A stretch of 64,000 nt of DNA from Burkholderia sp. WSM2232 (GTDB lineage: Bacteria; Pseudomonadota; Gammaproteobacteria; Burkholderiales; Burkholderiaceae): assembly GCF_000472545.1 (NCBI RefSeq), contig NZ_AWZV01000038.1, positions 124-64,123 on the forward strand. Reading direction: 5' to 3'. The translations under genes and the position numbers were made by a program. Positions within the stretch are counted from its first letter, which is position 1. Each line of letters starts with the position of its first letter. This document shows positions 53,235 through 62,101 of this stretch, one piece after another. The notes beneath the pieces are model-generated. The model searched no databases. It was not told the origin of the DNA and saw nothing but the letters and a program-made list of their open reading frames with translations.

Positions 53235-55940
53235 ATGAAACACAGGGCATTGGCGTTGGCCATCAGAAGAATGGTTTGGGCAGAACTCGCATTGTCCGCG
53301 GCGATCGCCGCGCCGGCGCTTGCGCAAAGCCAACCGACCGGCAGCACCGCGGCGGCCACGGCGTCGGAGGCCACTCCCGCTGCGCCGGCGGTAGCCGACC
53401 CGGGCAACGTCACGAAGATGCAGCGCGTGGAAGTCACCGGCTCGCTGATCCGCACGTCGGACAAAGTCGGCAATACCGAGGTGCAAACCATCACGCCCAA
53501 GGAAATCGAGCAAAGCGGATACACGACCGTGGCCGATTTTCTGCGCGGCACGTCGGCCAATTCGGGCAGCAGTTGGGGGCAGACCACAATGAACAGTTCG
53601 GCCCAGGGCGGTGGCGGCATCGCGCTGCGCGGCCTGAGCGAAAAATACACGCTGGTGCTCGTCGACGGGCAGCGCGTGGCGAACTACGGCAAGGCGGTCA
53701 ACTTCACGGACACGTTCTTCGATGTGAATTCGATTCCGCTGAACATGGTGGACCACATCGATATCGTGAAGACGGGCGCGGTGTCCGTCTATGGATCGGA
53801 CGCGATTGCGGGCGTGGTCAACATCATCACGAAGAAGAATTTTCAGGGCTTGCAGATCGACGGCCAGCTCGGCAAGGCGCAGCATCCGGGCGATGCGCAG
53901 GGCAACTTCGGCGTGCTCGGCGGCTTCGGCGATCTGAATGCGGATCGCTTCAACGTGACGGCTGCGGCGAGCTATTACCGCGACAGCGGCTCTTCGCTGG
54001 CGGACCGGTCGATGACGGCCAACCAGGACTTCAGCCAGTTCCCCGGCGGCCTCGCGGGTCCGCTCGGTCCGAACCAGCAGTCGTACTGGACTGCGCCCGA
54101 CGGCACCCAGACTGCCCTTAGCCCATGTCCGCCCGGCAGCGTCTCGGCAAACGGCGGCGCAACCTGCAAATCGAATCCGGCGAGCACGACATCGCTGGTT
54201 CCGTCGACGACCCGTCTGAACGCGAAGGTGCACGGCACCTTCAAGATCAACGACGACGTGCAGGCCTACGCCGATTTGTGGGTGAGCCGCAACGAGACAG
54301 TCCAGAACGAAGGTCCGGCTGCGCTTGCGAGCACGACGAACGCGTTCAACCCGGCAACCGGCTCGGCGCTGCCGCTGTCGCGCACGGTCCCCGCGACGAA
54401 CCCGTTCAACCCGTTCGGCGCGCCCGCGCAGATCAACTACACATTCCCGAATACCGTTTCGGCGGATACGGTGTCCACCTTCTGGCGCGCAATGACGGGC
54501 GTGAAGGGCTCCTTCACCACGCAGAAGTTCGGCGACTGGGACTGGTCCGCGGACTACGGCCACTCGCAGAGCACCGTGGACACCACCTACAGGAACGTGC
54601 TGAATGTGGCGGGCGTCGAGAACATTCTGCAAAACGGCGGCTATAACTTCTCGAATCCGTCTGCCACGCCGAACGGGCTGAACGGCGTGTTCCAGAACGA
54701 CTACGAGCAGGCAATCTCGAAGCTCGACAGCGTGACGGCGAAAACCTCCACGGGCAATCTGTTCAACCTGCCGGGCGGACCGGTCGGCGTCGGCTTCGGT
54801 ACGGAATTCCGTCACGAGAGCTCGATCATCAACTCGCGCACCTACAGCGCGCTCGGCGTGACCGCGCCGGCCAACGTGCAGACCGTCGACGGCGAGCGCA
54901 ACGTGGCCGCCGTCTATTACCAGATCGACATTCCGATCATCCGCAACCTGACGTTCACGCAGGCGGGCCGTTACGACCACTATAGCGATTTCGGCGGGGC
55001 CTTCTCGCCGAGTTTCGCGCTGCGCTTCCAGCCGGTCCAGGCGCTCACGACTTTCGCGTCGTACAGTCGCGGTTTCCGTGCGCCGACGCTTGTCGAGAAC
55101 TCGCAGGCAACCTACCTCGCGCACCAGAATCTGGTGGACCCGTACGACCCGAGCGGCGCGCCGACCAAGCACTTCACGACCGAGCAGGTCAACGGCAATC
55201 CGGACCTCTCGCCGGAGCGGACCAAGAACTACAACATTGGCTTCCAGCTTTCGCCGGACTCGTCGACGGATATCGGCGCGGCGTTCTACAAGATTCACAT
55301 CGACGGAGTGATCGGCACCAACGATCCGAATGCGGTGATGAACGCGAACGACCCGTCGACGGTGATTCGCAATGCCGACGGCACCGTTGCCTACATCAAG
55401 GAACAGTTCGTCAATCTCGGCTCGCTCGACACCGACGGCTTCGACATGAACTTCCGCAAGTCGGTCGCCACGAAGTTCGGTACGTTCACGCTGGCGGGCG
55501 ACTGGGCTTATGTGTGGCACTTCAAGCTCAATAGCCCCGGCGCGCCGACCCAGGACTTCGCCGGCAACAACCTTGCGCTGCTGCAGCCGTTCGGCGCGAG
55601 CAATCCGCGCTGGAAGGGCAATACGAGCCTGAGCTGGGATTACCGCAAGCTCACAACCACGCTCACGTGGCAGTACACCGGCCCGTATACCAACGCGGTA
55701 GCGGACGAATTCGGCGACGGCGGCACCTTGTCGGTGGCTTCGTATAGCCAGTTCAACCTGATGGCCACGTATCGCGGCTTCAAGCACTGGACCATCTACG
55801 GCGGCATCAACAACATCTTCGATCGGAAGCCGCCGTTCGACGTGGAGTGGCAGGCCACGCCGGATATCACCGGCTATGACCAGTCGCTTTACACGAACAT
55901 CGGCCGCTTCTTCCAGGTCGGTGCGACTTATCGCTTCTGA
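53235..55940 (+). CDS. TonB-dependent outer-membrane receptor
   Basis: 901 residues. Signal peptide (MKHRALALAIRRMVWAELAL to PALAQ), a TonB-box-like KMQRVEVTGSLI at about 70, a plug domain (TVADFLRGTSANSG, IALRGLSEKYTLVLVDGQRV, GSDAIAGVVNIITKK), and a long beta barrel ending VGATYRF. The GxGIALRGL and large barrel fit peptide, sugar or siderophore receptors of the BtuB/CirA-like class. The start at 53235 follows GAAGGGGAAA. The exbB-exbD-tonB genes behind it and a peptide ABC transporter point to a peptide-like ligand. Confidence 0.94.
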   Translation: MKHRALALAIRRMVWAELALSAAIAAPALAQSQPTGSTAAATASEATPAAPAVADPGNVTKMQRVEVTGSLIRTSDKVGNTEVQTITPKEIEQSGYTTVADFLRGTSANSGSSWGQTTMNSSAQGGGGIALRGLSEKYTLVLVDGQRVANYGKAVNFTDTFFDVNSIPLNMVDHIDIVKTGAVSVYGSDAIAGVVNIITKKNFQGLQIDGQLGKAQHPGDAQGNFGVLGGFGDLNADRFNVTAAASYYRDSGSSLADRSMTANQDFSQFPGGLAGPLGPNQQSYWTAPDGTQTALSPCPPGSVSANGGATCKSNPASTTSLVPSTTRLNAKVHGTFKINDDVQAYADLWVSRNETVQNEGPAALASTTNAFNPATGSALPLSRTVPATNPFNPFGAPAQINYTFPNTVSADTVSTFWRAMTGVKGSFTTQKFGDWDWSADYGHSQSTVDTTYRNVLNVAGVENILQNGGYNFSNPSATPNGLNGVFQNDYEQAISKLDSVTAKTSTGNLFNLPGGPVGVGFGTEFRHESSIINSRTYSALGVTAPANVQTVDGERNVAAVYYQIDIPIIRNLTFTQAGRYDHYSDFGGAFSPSFALRFQPVQALTTFASYSRGFRAPTLVENSQATYLAHQNLVDPYDPSGAPTKHFTTEQVNGNPDLSPERTKNYNIGFQLSPDSSTDIGAAFYKIHIDGVIGTNDPNAVMNANDPSTVIRNADGTVAYIKEQFVNLGSLDTDGFDMNFRKSVATKFGTFTLAGDWAYVWHFKLNSPGAPTQDFAGNNLALLQPFGASNPRWKGNTSLSWDYRKLTTTLTWQYTGPYTNAVADEFGDGGTLSVASYSQFNLMATYRGFKHWTIYGGINNIFDRKPPFDVEWQATPDITGYDQSLYTNIGRFFQVGATYRF

Positions 55941-55985
55941 GTCGCGCAATGGCTGTTTGCACAACGCAGTCTGTTTAGTCGGTCG

Positions 55986-56014
55986 GCCGCTTCGGCTCCC
56001 GGTCTTCGGGACCG
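55986..56014 (+). terminator. Paired hairpins between receptor and exbB
   Basis: GCCG-CTT-CGGC (55986-55996) is followed by CGGTC-TTCGG-GACCG (56000-56014). With no T-run behind them they more likely stabilise or attenuate the mRNA than end it, letting receptor and exbB be expressed at different levels. Confidence 0.4.
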
Positions 56015-56054
56015 CAGCGGCTCGACATTGTTAGAGACGTAACTGGAGTTCCCC

Positions 56055-56666
56055 GTGCTCAATACCCTTATCAATTATTCGGTTCAATCGATGGGCCTGA
56101 TTCCGATTCTGGCCTTCATCTTCCTGCTGGGCATCTCGATCATCGTCGAGCGCTTCATGTTCTTCTCGCGAGCGGTCAAGGCGGGCAAGACGCTCGAACA
56201 CGATCTGAAGATGGTCGAGCCGGCCAATCTGTCCGACGCGCAGAAAGTCGCCGAGCACTATGGGCAAACGGTGCAGGGCGAACTCGTCAAAAGCGCGCTG
56301 AAGGTGCGTGGCAAGCCCGAAGCAGTGGTCGAGCGGGAACTGGAGGAAACCATCATGTTCCAGATGCCGCGGCTCGACCGCAATCTGTGGATTCTCGACA
56401 CGGCGGTGACGCTCGGACCGTTGCTCGGGCTGCTGGGCACGATTATCGGTATGGTCGAGTCGTTCAATGTGCTCGGCACGAGCGGCACGGCGAACCCGAA
56501 CGGCGTGACGGGCGGCATTGGCCATGCGCTGACCGCCACGGCCTGCGGCCTGACCATCGCCATTGTCTGCGTGATCTTCCTGAACTACTTCAACAAGCGC
56601 ATCCGGATGACGGTCAACCAGTTCGACCTGATCAAGTCGCTGCTCGTATCGCGCTTCGCCGCCTGA
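56055..56666 (+). CDS. exbB: ExbB/TolQ-family proton channel subunit
   Basis: 203 residues with three membrane helices: about 11-30, 110-135 and 155-180. The core motif LDTAVTLGPLLGLLGTIIGMVESF and the later GGIGHALTATACGLTIAIVCVIFLNYF are diagnostic of MotA/TolQ/ExbB proteins. With ExbD it turns the proton gradient into work by TonB. The start is a GTG after CTGGAG. The following exbD is 26 bases away. Confidence 0.94.
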   Translation: MLNTLINYSVQSMGLIPILAFIFLLGISIIVERFMFFSRAVKAGKTLEHDLKMVEPANLSDAQKVAEHYGQTVQGELVKSALKVRGKPEAVVERELEETIMFQMPRLDRNLWILDTAVTLGPLLGLLGTIIGMVESFNVLGTSGTANPNGVTGGIGHALTATACGLTIAIVCVIFLNYFNKRIRMTVNQFDLIKSLLVSRFAA

Positions 56667-56691
56667 GCGGCCGCTTCCAAGGAGAAGGATC

Positions 56692-57111
56692 ATGCGTAAC
56701 CATCGCAGCCATTACCTGGGCGCGGAAGAAAAGGCGCGCATCGAGATCATTCCGATGATCGACATCATGATGTTCCTGCTGGTGTTCTTCATGCTTGCCA
56801 CGCTGAAGATGATCCAGGGCGCGGGCATCAAGCTGGATCTGCCGCAATCGAGCACGGCCGAGCAGTTGCAGCAGACGGTGAAAGTGTCGATTGGCGTCAC
56901 CAAGACCGACGAGATCTATCTCGACGCGAAGCCGGTGACGCCGACCGAGCTCACCGCCCATCTGCAAGGGCTCGTACATGATTCGAAGAAGGTCGACGTG
57001 GCGATCGCAGGCGACGAGGGCACGAGCTACAAGAACATCGTCAAGGTAATGGACCTGGTGCGTGCAGCGGGCATCAGCTCGGTTGCCCTCGCCACCAATC
57101 CGACGACATGA
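56692..57111 (+). CDS. exbD: ExbD/TolR-family protein
   Basis: 139 residues: a short cytoplasmic part, one membrane helix with the key Asp (IEIIPMIDIMMFLLVFFMLAT), then a periplasmic domain (VSIGVTKTDEIYLDAKPVTP and VKVMDLVRAAGISSVALAT). The Asp carries protons with ExbB. A strong AAGGAGAAGGATC precedes the ATG. Its stop codon overlaps the tonB start in ATGA. Confidence 0.94.
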   Translation: MRNHRSHYLGAEEKARIEIIPMIDIMMFLLVFFMLATLKMIQGAGIKLDLPQSSTAEQLQQTVKVSIGVTKTDEIYLDAKPVTPTELTAHLQGLVHDSKKVDVAIAGDEGTSYKNIVKVMDLVRAAGISSVALATNPTT

Positions 57112-57875
57112 GCTCTCCGGTACTCGATATGACAGACCCGCAAAGCCGTCTGAACGGCGCCCTCTGGGCGTCGTCCCATCCGGCGCAGCACGGCCGCATG
57201 TCCATGAAGACCGCGGTGGGTATTGCGCTCGTCGTCGAGCTGCTGATCGTCGCCGGGCTCTCGCAGGTGAGTTTCAAACAGGAGCCGCCGCCCCCGCGCA
57301 AGATCATGGAAGTGACGATGGCGCCGCCGCCACCGCCTCCGCCGCCGGAGGTGAAGAAGCTCGAACCTCCGCCCGCGCCTACGCCGGTGAAGCCACCGCC
57401 TAAGCCGCAACCCAGACCGTTGCCGGTGCAGAAGCCTCCTCCGGCGATGCCGTCGGCGACGCCCAAGCCCGCCAATATCGCGCCCGCTGCGAATCCGAGC
57501 GCGAATGCGCCCGCGCTCGCCACCGCCAACGCGACGCCCGGTCCCGCCACGGCACCCGCCGCGCCGCCCGTGCCCGCGGCGCCGCCGGCGTTGCACGGCG
57601 TGGTCGACGGACGCGGGCACTGCCAGGCCGTGCAGCCGCAGATTCCGCGCCGCGCGTTGCAGGAAGGAATCTCGGCCACCGTCATCGCGCATCTGTCGAT
57701 CGGCACGGATGGCAGCGTGAGCGACGTCAAGATCGTGCGTGTGACGCCGCCGACCGCGGTGTTCAACGAGGCGGTCGTGACTGCGGCGAAGGCATACCGG
57801 TGTGAGAAGAATGCCGAGCCGTACGTCGGCGAAGTGGCGTTTTCATTCAAGACCACGCCTGCCGACGACGAATGA
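57108..57875 (+). CDS. tonB: TonB energy transducer
   Basis: 255 residues. After an unusually long cytoplasmic part of about 35 residues comes the membrane helix (TAVGIALVVELLIVAGL), then a proline-rich spacer from about 60 to 165 with PPPPPPPPEVKK and KPPPKPQPRPLP, and the C-terminal TonB domain (RRALQEGISATVIAHLSIGT, later AYRCEKNAEPYVGEVAF). The usual YP before this domain reads IP. Start overlaps the exbD stop. It should contact the TonB box of the receptor in this operon. Confidence 0.93.
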   Translation: MSSPVLDMTDPQSRLNGALWASSHPAQHGRMSMKTAVGIALVVELLIVAGLSQVSFKQEPPPPRKIMEVTMAPPPPPPPPEVKKLEPPPAPTPVKPPPKPQPRPLPVQKPPPAMPSATPKPANIAPAANPSANAPALATANATPGPATAPAAPPVPAAPPALHGVVDGRGHCQAVQPQIPRRALQEGISATVIAHLSIGTDGSVSDVKIVRVTPPTAVFNEAVVTAAKAYRCEKNAEPYVGEVAFSFKTTPADDE

Positions 57876-57996
57876 CGCAAGCGTATTGAAGCAGCGGAAG
57901 CAGCGGCGCGCGCGGTGACCGCGGTCATCGTCGCACCGGTTCGACGTACCGCGCGCCGGCTTGCAACCGGCGCACGACCTTGGGTATTCCTAAACC

Positions 57997-59964
57997 ATGA
58001 GACCTGTGAAGTTTCGCCGGCGCCGCGCGCGGCGCATGCTCCCGCGCGTGCTTGCATCGGCGTTCGTGCTCGCTGGCGCATGCATGTTCACGATGCGACG
58101 CGGCCGCGGCGCGGCTTCGTCGTGGGCGCGCGCCGCCGGCCTGAGCCTCGCGTTGGCCGTGCTGTGCGCAGGTGCGCACGCGAAGCCGTCGCTGGCGCAA
58201 TACGGCGAACCGAAATATCCCGCGAATTTCACGCATTTCGACTACGCGGATCCCACCGCACCAACGGACGGCAAGCTCAGCTTCCAGAACTACAACGAAT
58301 TGCAAAGCTACGATTCGATGAATCCGTTCCTCGTGCGCGGCGCGCCCGCGCCGGACGTGCAGCATCTGATGTTCGACACGCTGATGCAGCGAAGCTGGGA
58401 CGAACTCGCATCCGAGTATCCGCTGATCGCGGACGACGTGGAGGTGGCGCCGGACTTTTCTTCGGCGACGTTTCACATCAATCCGGCCGCGCGCTTTTCC
58501 AACGGTGATCCGATTACCGCCGCCGACGTCAAGTATTCGTTCGACACGTTGACGAGCCCGCGCGCGTCGCCCGTCTTCAACGCGCAGTTCGCGGTGATCC
58601 GGCGCGCTGTCGTGCTCGACCGGGCAACGGTGCGCTTCGACTTCAAACGCGCCGAGCGCGATGCGCCGCTGATCGCAGGCGACTTGCCGGTGTTCTCGCC
58701 GAAGTGGGGAATGCGCGCCGACGGCAAGCGGGCGCCGTTCGACCAGATCGCGAACGAGGCGCCGGTATCGAGCGGCCCGTACCTCGTCGAATCGCGCAAG
58801 AGCGACAAGGAAATCACTTACAGGCGCAATCCGGCATATTGGGCCGCGGACCTGCCGTCGAGGCGCGGCATGTACCGTTTCGCGCACATCACCTTCAAGC
58901 TGTATCGCGACCACTACACCCAGCTCGAAGCGTTCAAGGCGGGCGACGCCGACGCGATCGTCGAATACAGCGCAACGCAGTGGGCGCGCAAGTATGTCGG
59001 CAAGAACTTCCAGAACGGCTCGCTGGCGAAAGGCACCTTTGCGGACGGCCCCGCGCAGATGCAGGGCATGCTGATGAATCTTCGCAAGCCGATGTTCCAG
59101 GACGTGCGCGTGCGCCATGCTTTGACGCTGGCGTTCGACTACGACTGGATGAACCGGATGATGTTCTATGGCCAGTACAGGCGCACCAAAAGCTATTTCG
59201 ACGCGAGTCCGTTCGGCGCGACCGGCATGCCGGGGCCGAAGGAACTCGCGCTGCTCGCGCCGTACCGCGCGAGTCTGCCGCCCGAAGTGTTCGGCCCGAT
59301 GGTGCAGCCGCCCAGTACGCTGCCGCCCAATTCACTGCGCGGCAATCTGCGCGTGGCCCGCGACCTGCTCGCGCAAGCCGGCTGGCGATACCGCGACGGC
59401 GCGCTGCGCAACGCGAACGGCCAGCCGATGAGAATCGAGATCATTGACGACCAGCCAGGCATGGACCGTCTGATCCTGCCGTACATGCAGGCGCTCGCGA
59501 ACCTCGGCATCGACGCGCATTTGCGCCAGATCGACAGTGCGTTGTATCAGAAGCGGATCGACAACTTCGAGTTCGATATGACCACGTATATCTACTTACC
59601 CGTGACGATTCCGGGCGTGGAACTCGAGCGGCGCTTCGGCAGCGCGGCGGCCTCGCAGGTGGGCTCGGAAAATTACCCCGGCATCCGCTCGCCCGCGGTC
59701 GACTCGCTGATTCGCGCAGCGCTCGCCGCAACCACTCTGGACGACCTGCAGGCAGCGACCCGCGCGCTTGATCGCGTGCTGATCAACTCGTATTACCTCG
59801 TGCCGGAGTACCACGCACCGGGGGCGCGCATCGGCTACAAGACGACGCTCGGGTTTCCGAAGATCGTGCCGGCGTCATACGGATACGAGGACTGGGTGAT
59901 CAGTTACTGGTTCGCAAAGCGGCCAGCCGGCAGCGCGGCCGCGGCCACGGCCACGGCTCACTAG
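57997..59964 (+). CDS. yejA: Peptide ABC transporter substrate-binding protein, YejA-like
   Basis: Up to 655 residues of the SBP family 5 (oligopeptide/dipeptide-binding type). FTHFDYADPTAPTDGKL, FNELQSYDSMNPFLVRG and DVEVAPDFSSATFHINPAARFSNGDPITAADV are typical of YejA. The N-terminus is unclear: a second hydrophobic stretch ending LCAGAHAKPS looks like the true signal peptide, so the start may be an ATG at 58084 or 58093. It binds peptides in the periplasm for the YejBEF transporter, which follows 15 bases on. Confidence 0.92.
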   Translation: MRPVKFRRRRARRMLPRVLASAFVLAGACMFTMRRGRGAASSWARAAGLSLALAVLCAGAHAKPSLAQYGEPKYPANFTHFDYADPTAPTDGKLSFQNYNELQSYDSMNPFLVRGAPAPDVQHLMFDTLMQRSWDELASEYPLIADDVEVAPDFSSATFHINPAARFSNGDPITAADVKYSFDTLTSPRASPVFNAQFAVIRRAVVLDRATVRFDFKRAERDAPLIAGDLPVFSPKWGMRADGKRAPFDQIANEAPVSSGPYLVESRKSDKEITYRRNPAYWAADLPSRRGMYRFAHITFKLYRDHYTQLEAFKAGDADAIVEYSATQWARKYVGKNFQNGSLAKGTFADGPAQMQGMLMNLRKPMFQDVRVRHALTLAFDYDWMNRMMFYGQYRRTKSYFDASPFGATGMPGPKELALLAPYRASLPPEVFGPMVQPPSTLPPNSLRGNLRVARDLLAQAGWRYRDGALRNANGQPMRIEIIDDQPGMDRLILPYMQALANLGIDAHLRQIDSALYQKRIDNFEFDMTTYIYLPVTIPGVELERRFGSAAASQVGSENYPGIRSPAVDSLIRAALAATTLDDLQAATRALDRVLINSYYLVPEYHAPGARIGYKTTLGFPKIVPASYGYEDWVISYWFAKRPAGSAAAATATAH

Positions 59965-59979
59965 CCTTCGAGGAGCAGC

Positions 59980-61032
59980 ATGCTTGCCTACATTCTCAGA
60001 CGATTGCTGTTGATGGTGCCGACGTTGCTCGGCGTCGTCACGCTGACGTTCGTCGTTACGCAGTTCGTGCCGGGTGGGCCGGTCGAGCAGGTGATGACGC
60101 AACTCCGCCACGGCGCCGGCCGTGGCGGAGAGGCGGGGGCGGGCGGCGGCGGTTATCACGGCAGCCAGGGCGTCGATCCGCAGCAGATCGAGCAGATCAG
60201 AAAGCAGTTCGGCTTTGATAAGCCGCCGCTCGAGCGCTACGTGCTGATGCTCAAACACTATGCGCGCTTCGATCTCGGGCAGTCGTATTACCAGCACGCG
60301 CGAGTGTGGGACGTGATCTGCTCGAAGCTGCCGGTGTCGATCACCCTCGGGCTATGGACGGTGCTGCTGACGTATCTGGTGTCCGTGCCGCTCGGCATTG
60401 CGAAGGCGGTGCGCAATGGTTCGCGCTTCGACACCGCGACAAGCGTGCTGGTGCTCGCCGGTTACGCGATACCCGGATTCGTGCTTGGCGTTCTGCTGCT
60501 GATGCTGTTTGGTGGCGGCACTTTCTGGCAGGTGTTTCCGATGCGCGGCCTCACGTCGGACAACTTCGCGGAGCTGAGCGCCCCCGGCAAGCTGCTGGAC
60601 TATCTGTGGCACATCGTGCTGCCGGTGACGGCGTCGGTGGTCGGCAACTTCGCGATCGTCACGATTCTCACCAAGAACACCTTTCTCGAGGAAATCGGCC
60701 GGCAGTACGTGCTGACGGCTCGCGCAAAGGGCGCGGCCGAGCGCGACGTGCTGTGGAAGCACGTGCTGCGCAACGCCGCCATTCCGCTGCTGACAGGTTT
60801 GCCGGCGGCGTTCGTCGGCGCGTTCCTGAACGGCAATCTGCTGATCGAAACCCTGTTCTCCCTCGACGGCATGGGTCAGCTTTCATACGACTCCGTCATT
60901 CGCCGCGATTATCCGGTCGTGCTCGGCTCGCTGTTCCTTTTCACGCTGATCGCTCTCGTAACCAAACTCATTGCTGACGTCTGCTATGTCCTCGTCGACC
61001 CGCGCATCCAGTTCAACCGGCTGGACCGATGA
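59980..61032 (+). CDS. yejB: ABC transporter permease, YejB-like
   Basis: 350 residues, six membrane helices with the DppB-type start MLAYILRRLLLMVPTLLGVVTLTFVV. An insert rich in Gly near residue 45 (GAGRGGEAGAGGGG) is usual in YejB. The EAA loop is YVLTARAKGAAERDVLWKHVLRNAAIPLL. It forms the channel with YejE in the inner membrane. GAGGAGCAGC precedes the start. Confidence 0.94.
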   Translation: MLAYILRRLLLMVPTLLGVVTLTFVVTQFVPGGPVEQVMTQLRHGAGRGGEAGAGGGGYHGSQGVDPQQIEQIRKQFGFDKPPLERYVLMLKHYARFDLGQSYYQHARVWDVICSKLPVSITLGLWTVLLTYLVSVPLGIAKAVRNGSRFDTATSVLVLAGYAIPGFVLGVLLLMLFGGGTFWQVFPMRGLTSDNFAELSAPGKLLDYLWHIVLPVTASVVGNFAIVTILTKNTFLEEIGRQYVLTARAKGAAERDVLWKHVLRNAAIPLLTGLPAAFVGAFLNGNLLIETLFSLDGMGQLSYDSVIRRDYPVVLGSLFLFTLIALVTKLIADVCYVLVDPRIQFNRLDR

Positions 61033-61045
61033 AGTATCCGGCGCA

Positions 61046-62101
61046 ATGCGCCAGGCGGTGCCGTCCCCGTGGCGGCGCACGTGGCTGCGCTTTCGGCGGC
61101 AGCGTCCCGGCTACTGGAGCCTCGTGATCTTCGCGTCGCTGTTCGTGCTCAGCCTGCTCGGCGAGGTACTGTCGAACGACCGGCCGCTCATCGTGCGTTA
61201 CGGCGGGCACTATTATTTTCCGATCGTGAAGGATTATCCGGAGACGCTCTTCGGTGGCGACTTTCCGGCGCGTGCGAATTACCTCGATCCTTATATCCGC
61301 TCGCGGCTGGAGTCGAACGGCAACTTCGCGATCTATCCGCCCAATCGCTTCCACTACGACACCATCGACTATTTCGCGGTGCATCCGTATCCGGCGCCGC
61401 CCACTTCGTCGAACTGGCTCGGCACCGATCAATACGGCCGCGACGTGCTCGCGCGGCTGCTGTACGGCTTCAGGCTGTCGGTATGCATGGCGCTCGCGTT
61501 GACGGTGTCGGGCGTGCTGATCGGCGTGGCCGCGGGTGCCGTTCAGGGCTTCTACGGCGGACGCACCGACCTGTTCGGGCAGCGCCTGATCGAAATATGG
61601 AGCTCGATGCCGGACCTGTATCTGCTCATTATCTTCGCGTCGATCTTCGAGCCGACGCTGTGGCTGCTATTCATTCTTCTGTCCATGTTCGGCTGGCTCG
61701 TGCTGTCCGACTACGTGCGCGCGGAGTTTCTGCGCAACCGTTCACTCGACTACGTCAAGGCCGCCCGCACGCTGGGGCTGTCGAACTGGCAGATCATCTG
61801 GCGCCATGTGCTGCCGAACAGTCTCACGCCAGTGATCACCTTTCTGCCGTTCCGGATGAGCGCCGCGATCCTCTCGCTCACCAGCCTCGATTTTCTCGGC
61901 CTCGGTGTGCCGCCGCCGACGCCGAGCCTCGGCGAGCTGTTGCAGGAAGGCAAGAACAATCTCGACGCCTGGTGGATATCCGTCTCCGCGTTTGCCGCGC
62001 TCGTCGTCACGCTGTTGCTGCTGACGTTTATTGGCGACGCACTGCGTAATGCGCTCGACACCCGCTCGCGCGGTTCCGCTTTCGGTGGAGCGCCGCGATG
62101 A
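61046..62101 (+). CDS. yejE: ABC transporter permease, YejE-like
   Basis: 351 residues. After a basic start (SPWRRTWLRFRRQRPGYWSLVIF) comes a helix, a large periplasmic loop (YPETLFGGDFPARANYLDPY, NRFHYDTIDYFAVHPYPAPP) characteristic of YejE, then the SNWLGTDQYGRDVLARLLYG segment, more helices and an EAA loop (YVKAARTLGLSNWQIIWRHV). The start is taken at 61046, 13 bases after yejB; the frame opens at 60971. Partner of YejB. Confidence 0.92.
   Translation: MRQAVPSPWRRTWLRFRRQRPGYWSLVIFASLFVLSLLGEVLSNDRPLIVRYGGHYYFPIVKDYPETLFGGDFPARANYLDPYIRSRLESNGNFAIYPPNRFHYDTIDYFAVHPYPAPPTSSNWLGTDQYGRDVLARLLYGFRLSVCMALALTVSGVLIGVAAGAVQGFYGGRTDLFGQRLIEIWSSMPDLYLLIIFASIFEPTLWLLFILLSMFGWLVLSDYVRAEFLRNRSLDYVKAARTLGLSNWQIIWRHVLPNSLTPVITFLPFRMSAAILSLTSLDFLGLGVPPPTPSLGELLQEGKNNLDAWWISVSAFAALVVTLLLLTFIGDALRNALDTRSRGSAFGGAPR

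Noticed and set aside
53211..55964. A 917-codon open frame antisense to the TonB-dependent receptor
   Set aside because: It is an Arg/Val-rich shadow caused by high GC3 of the receptor gene; it has no domain and no ribosome binding site, whereas the plus frame is a clear receptor.
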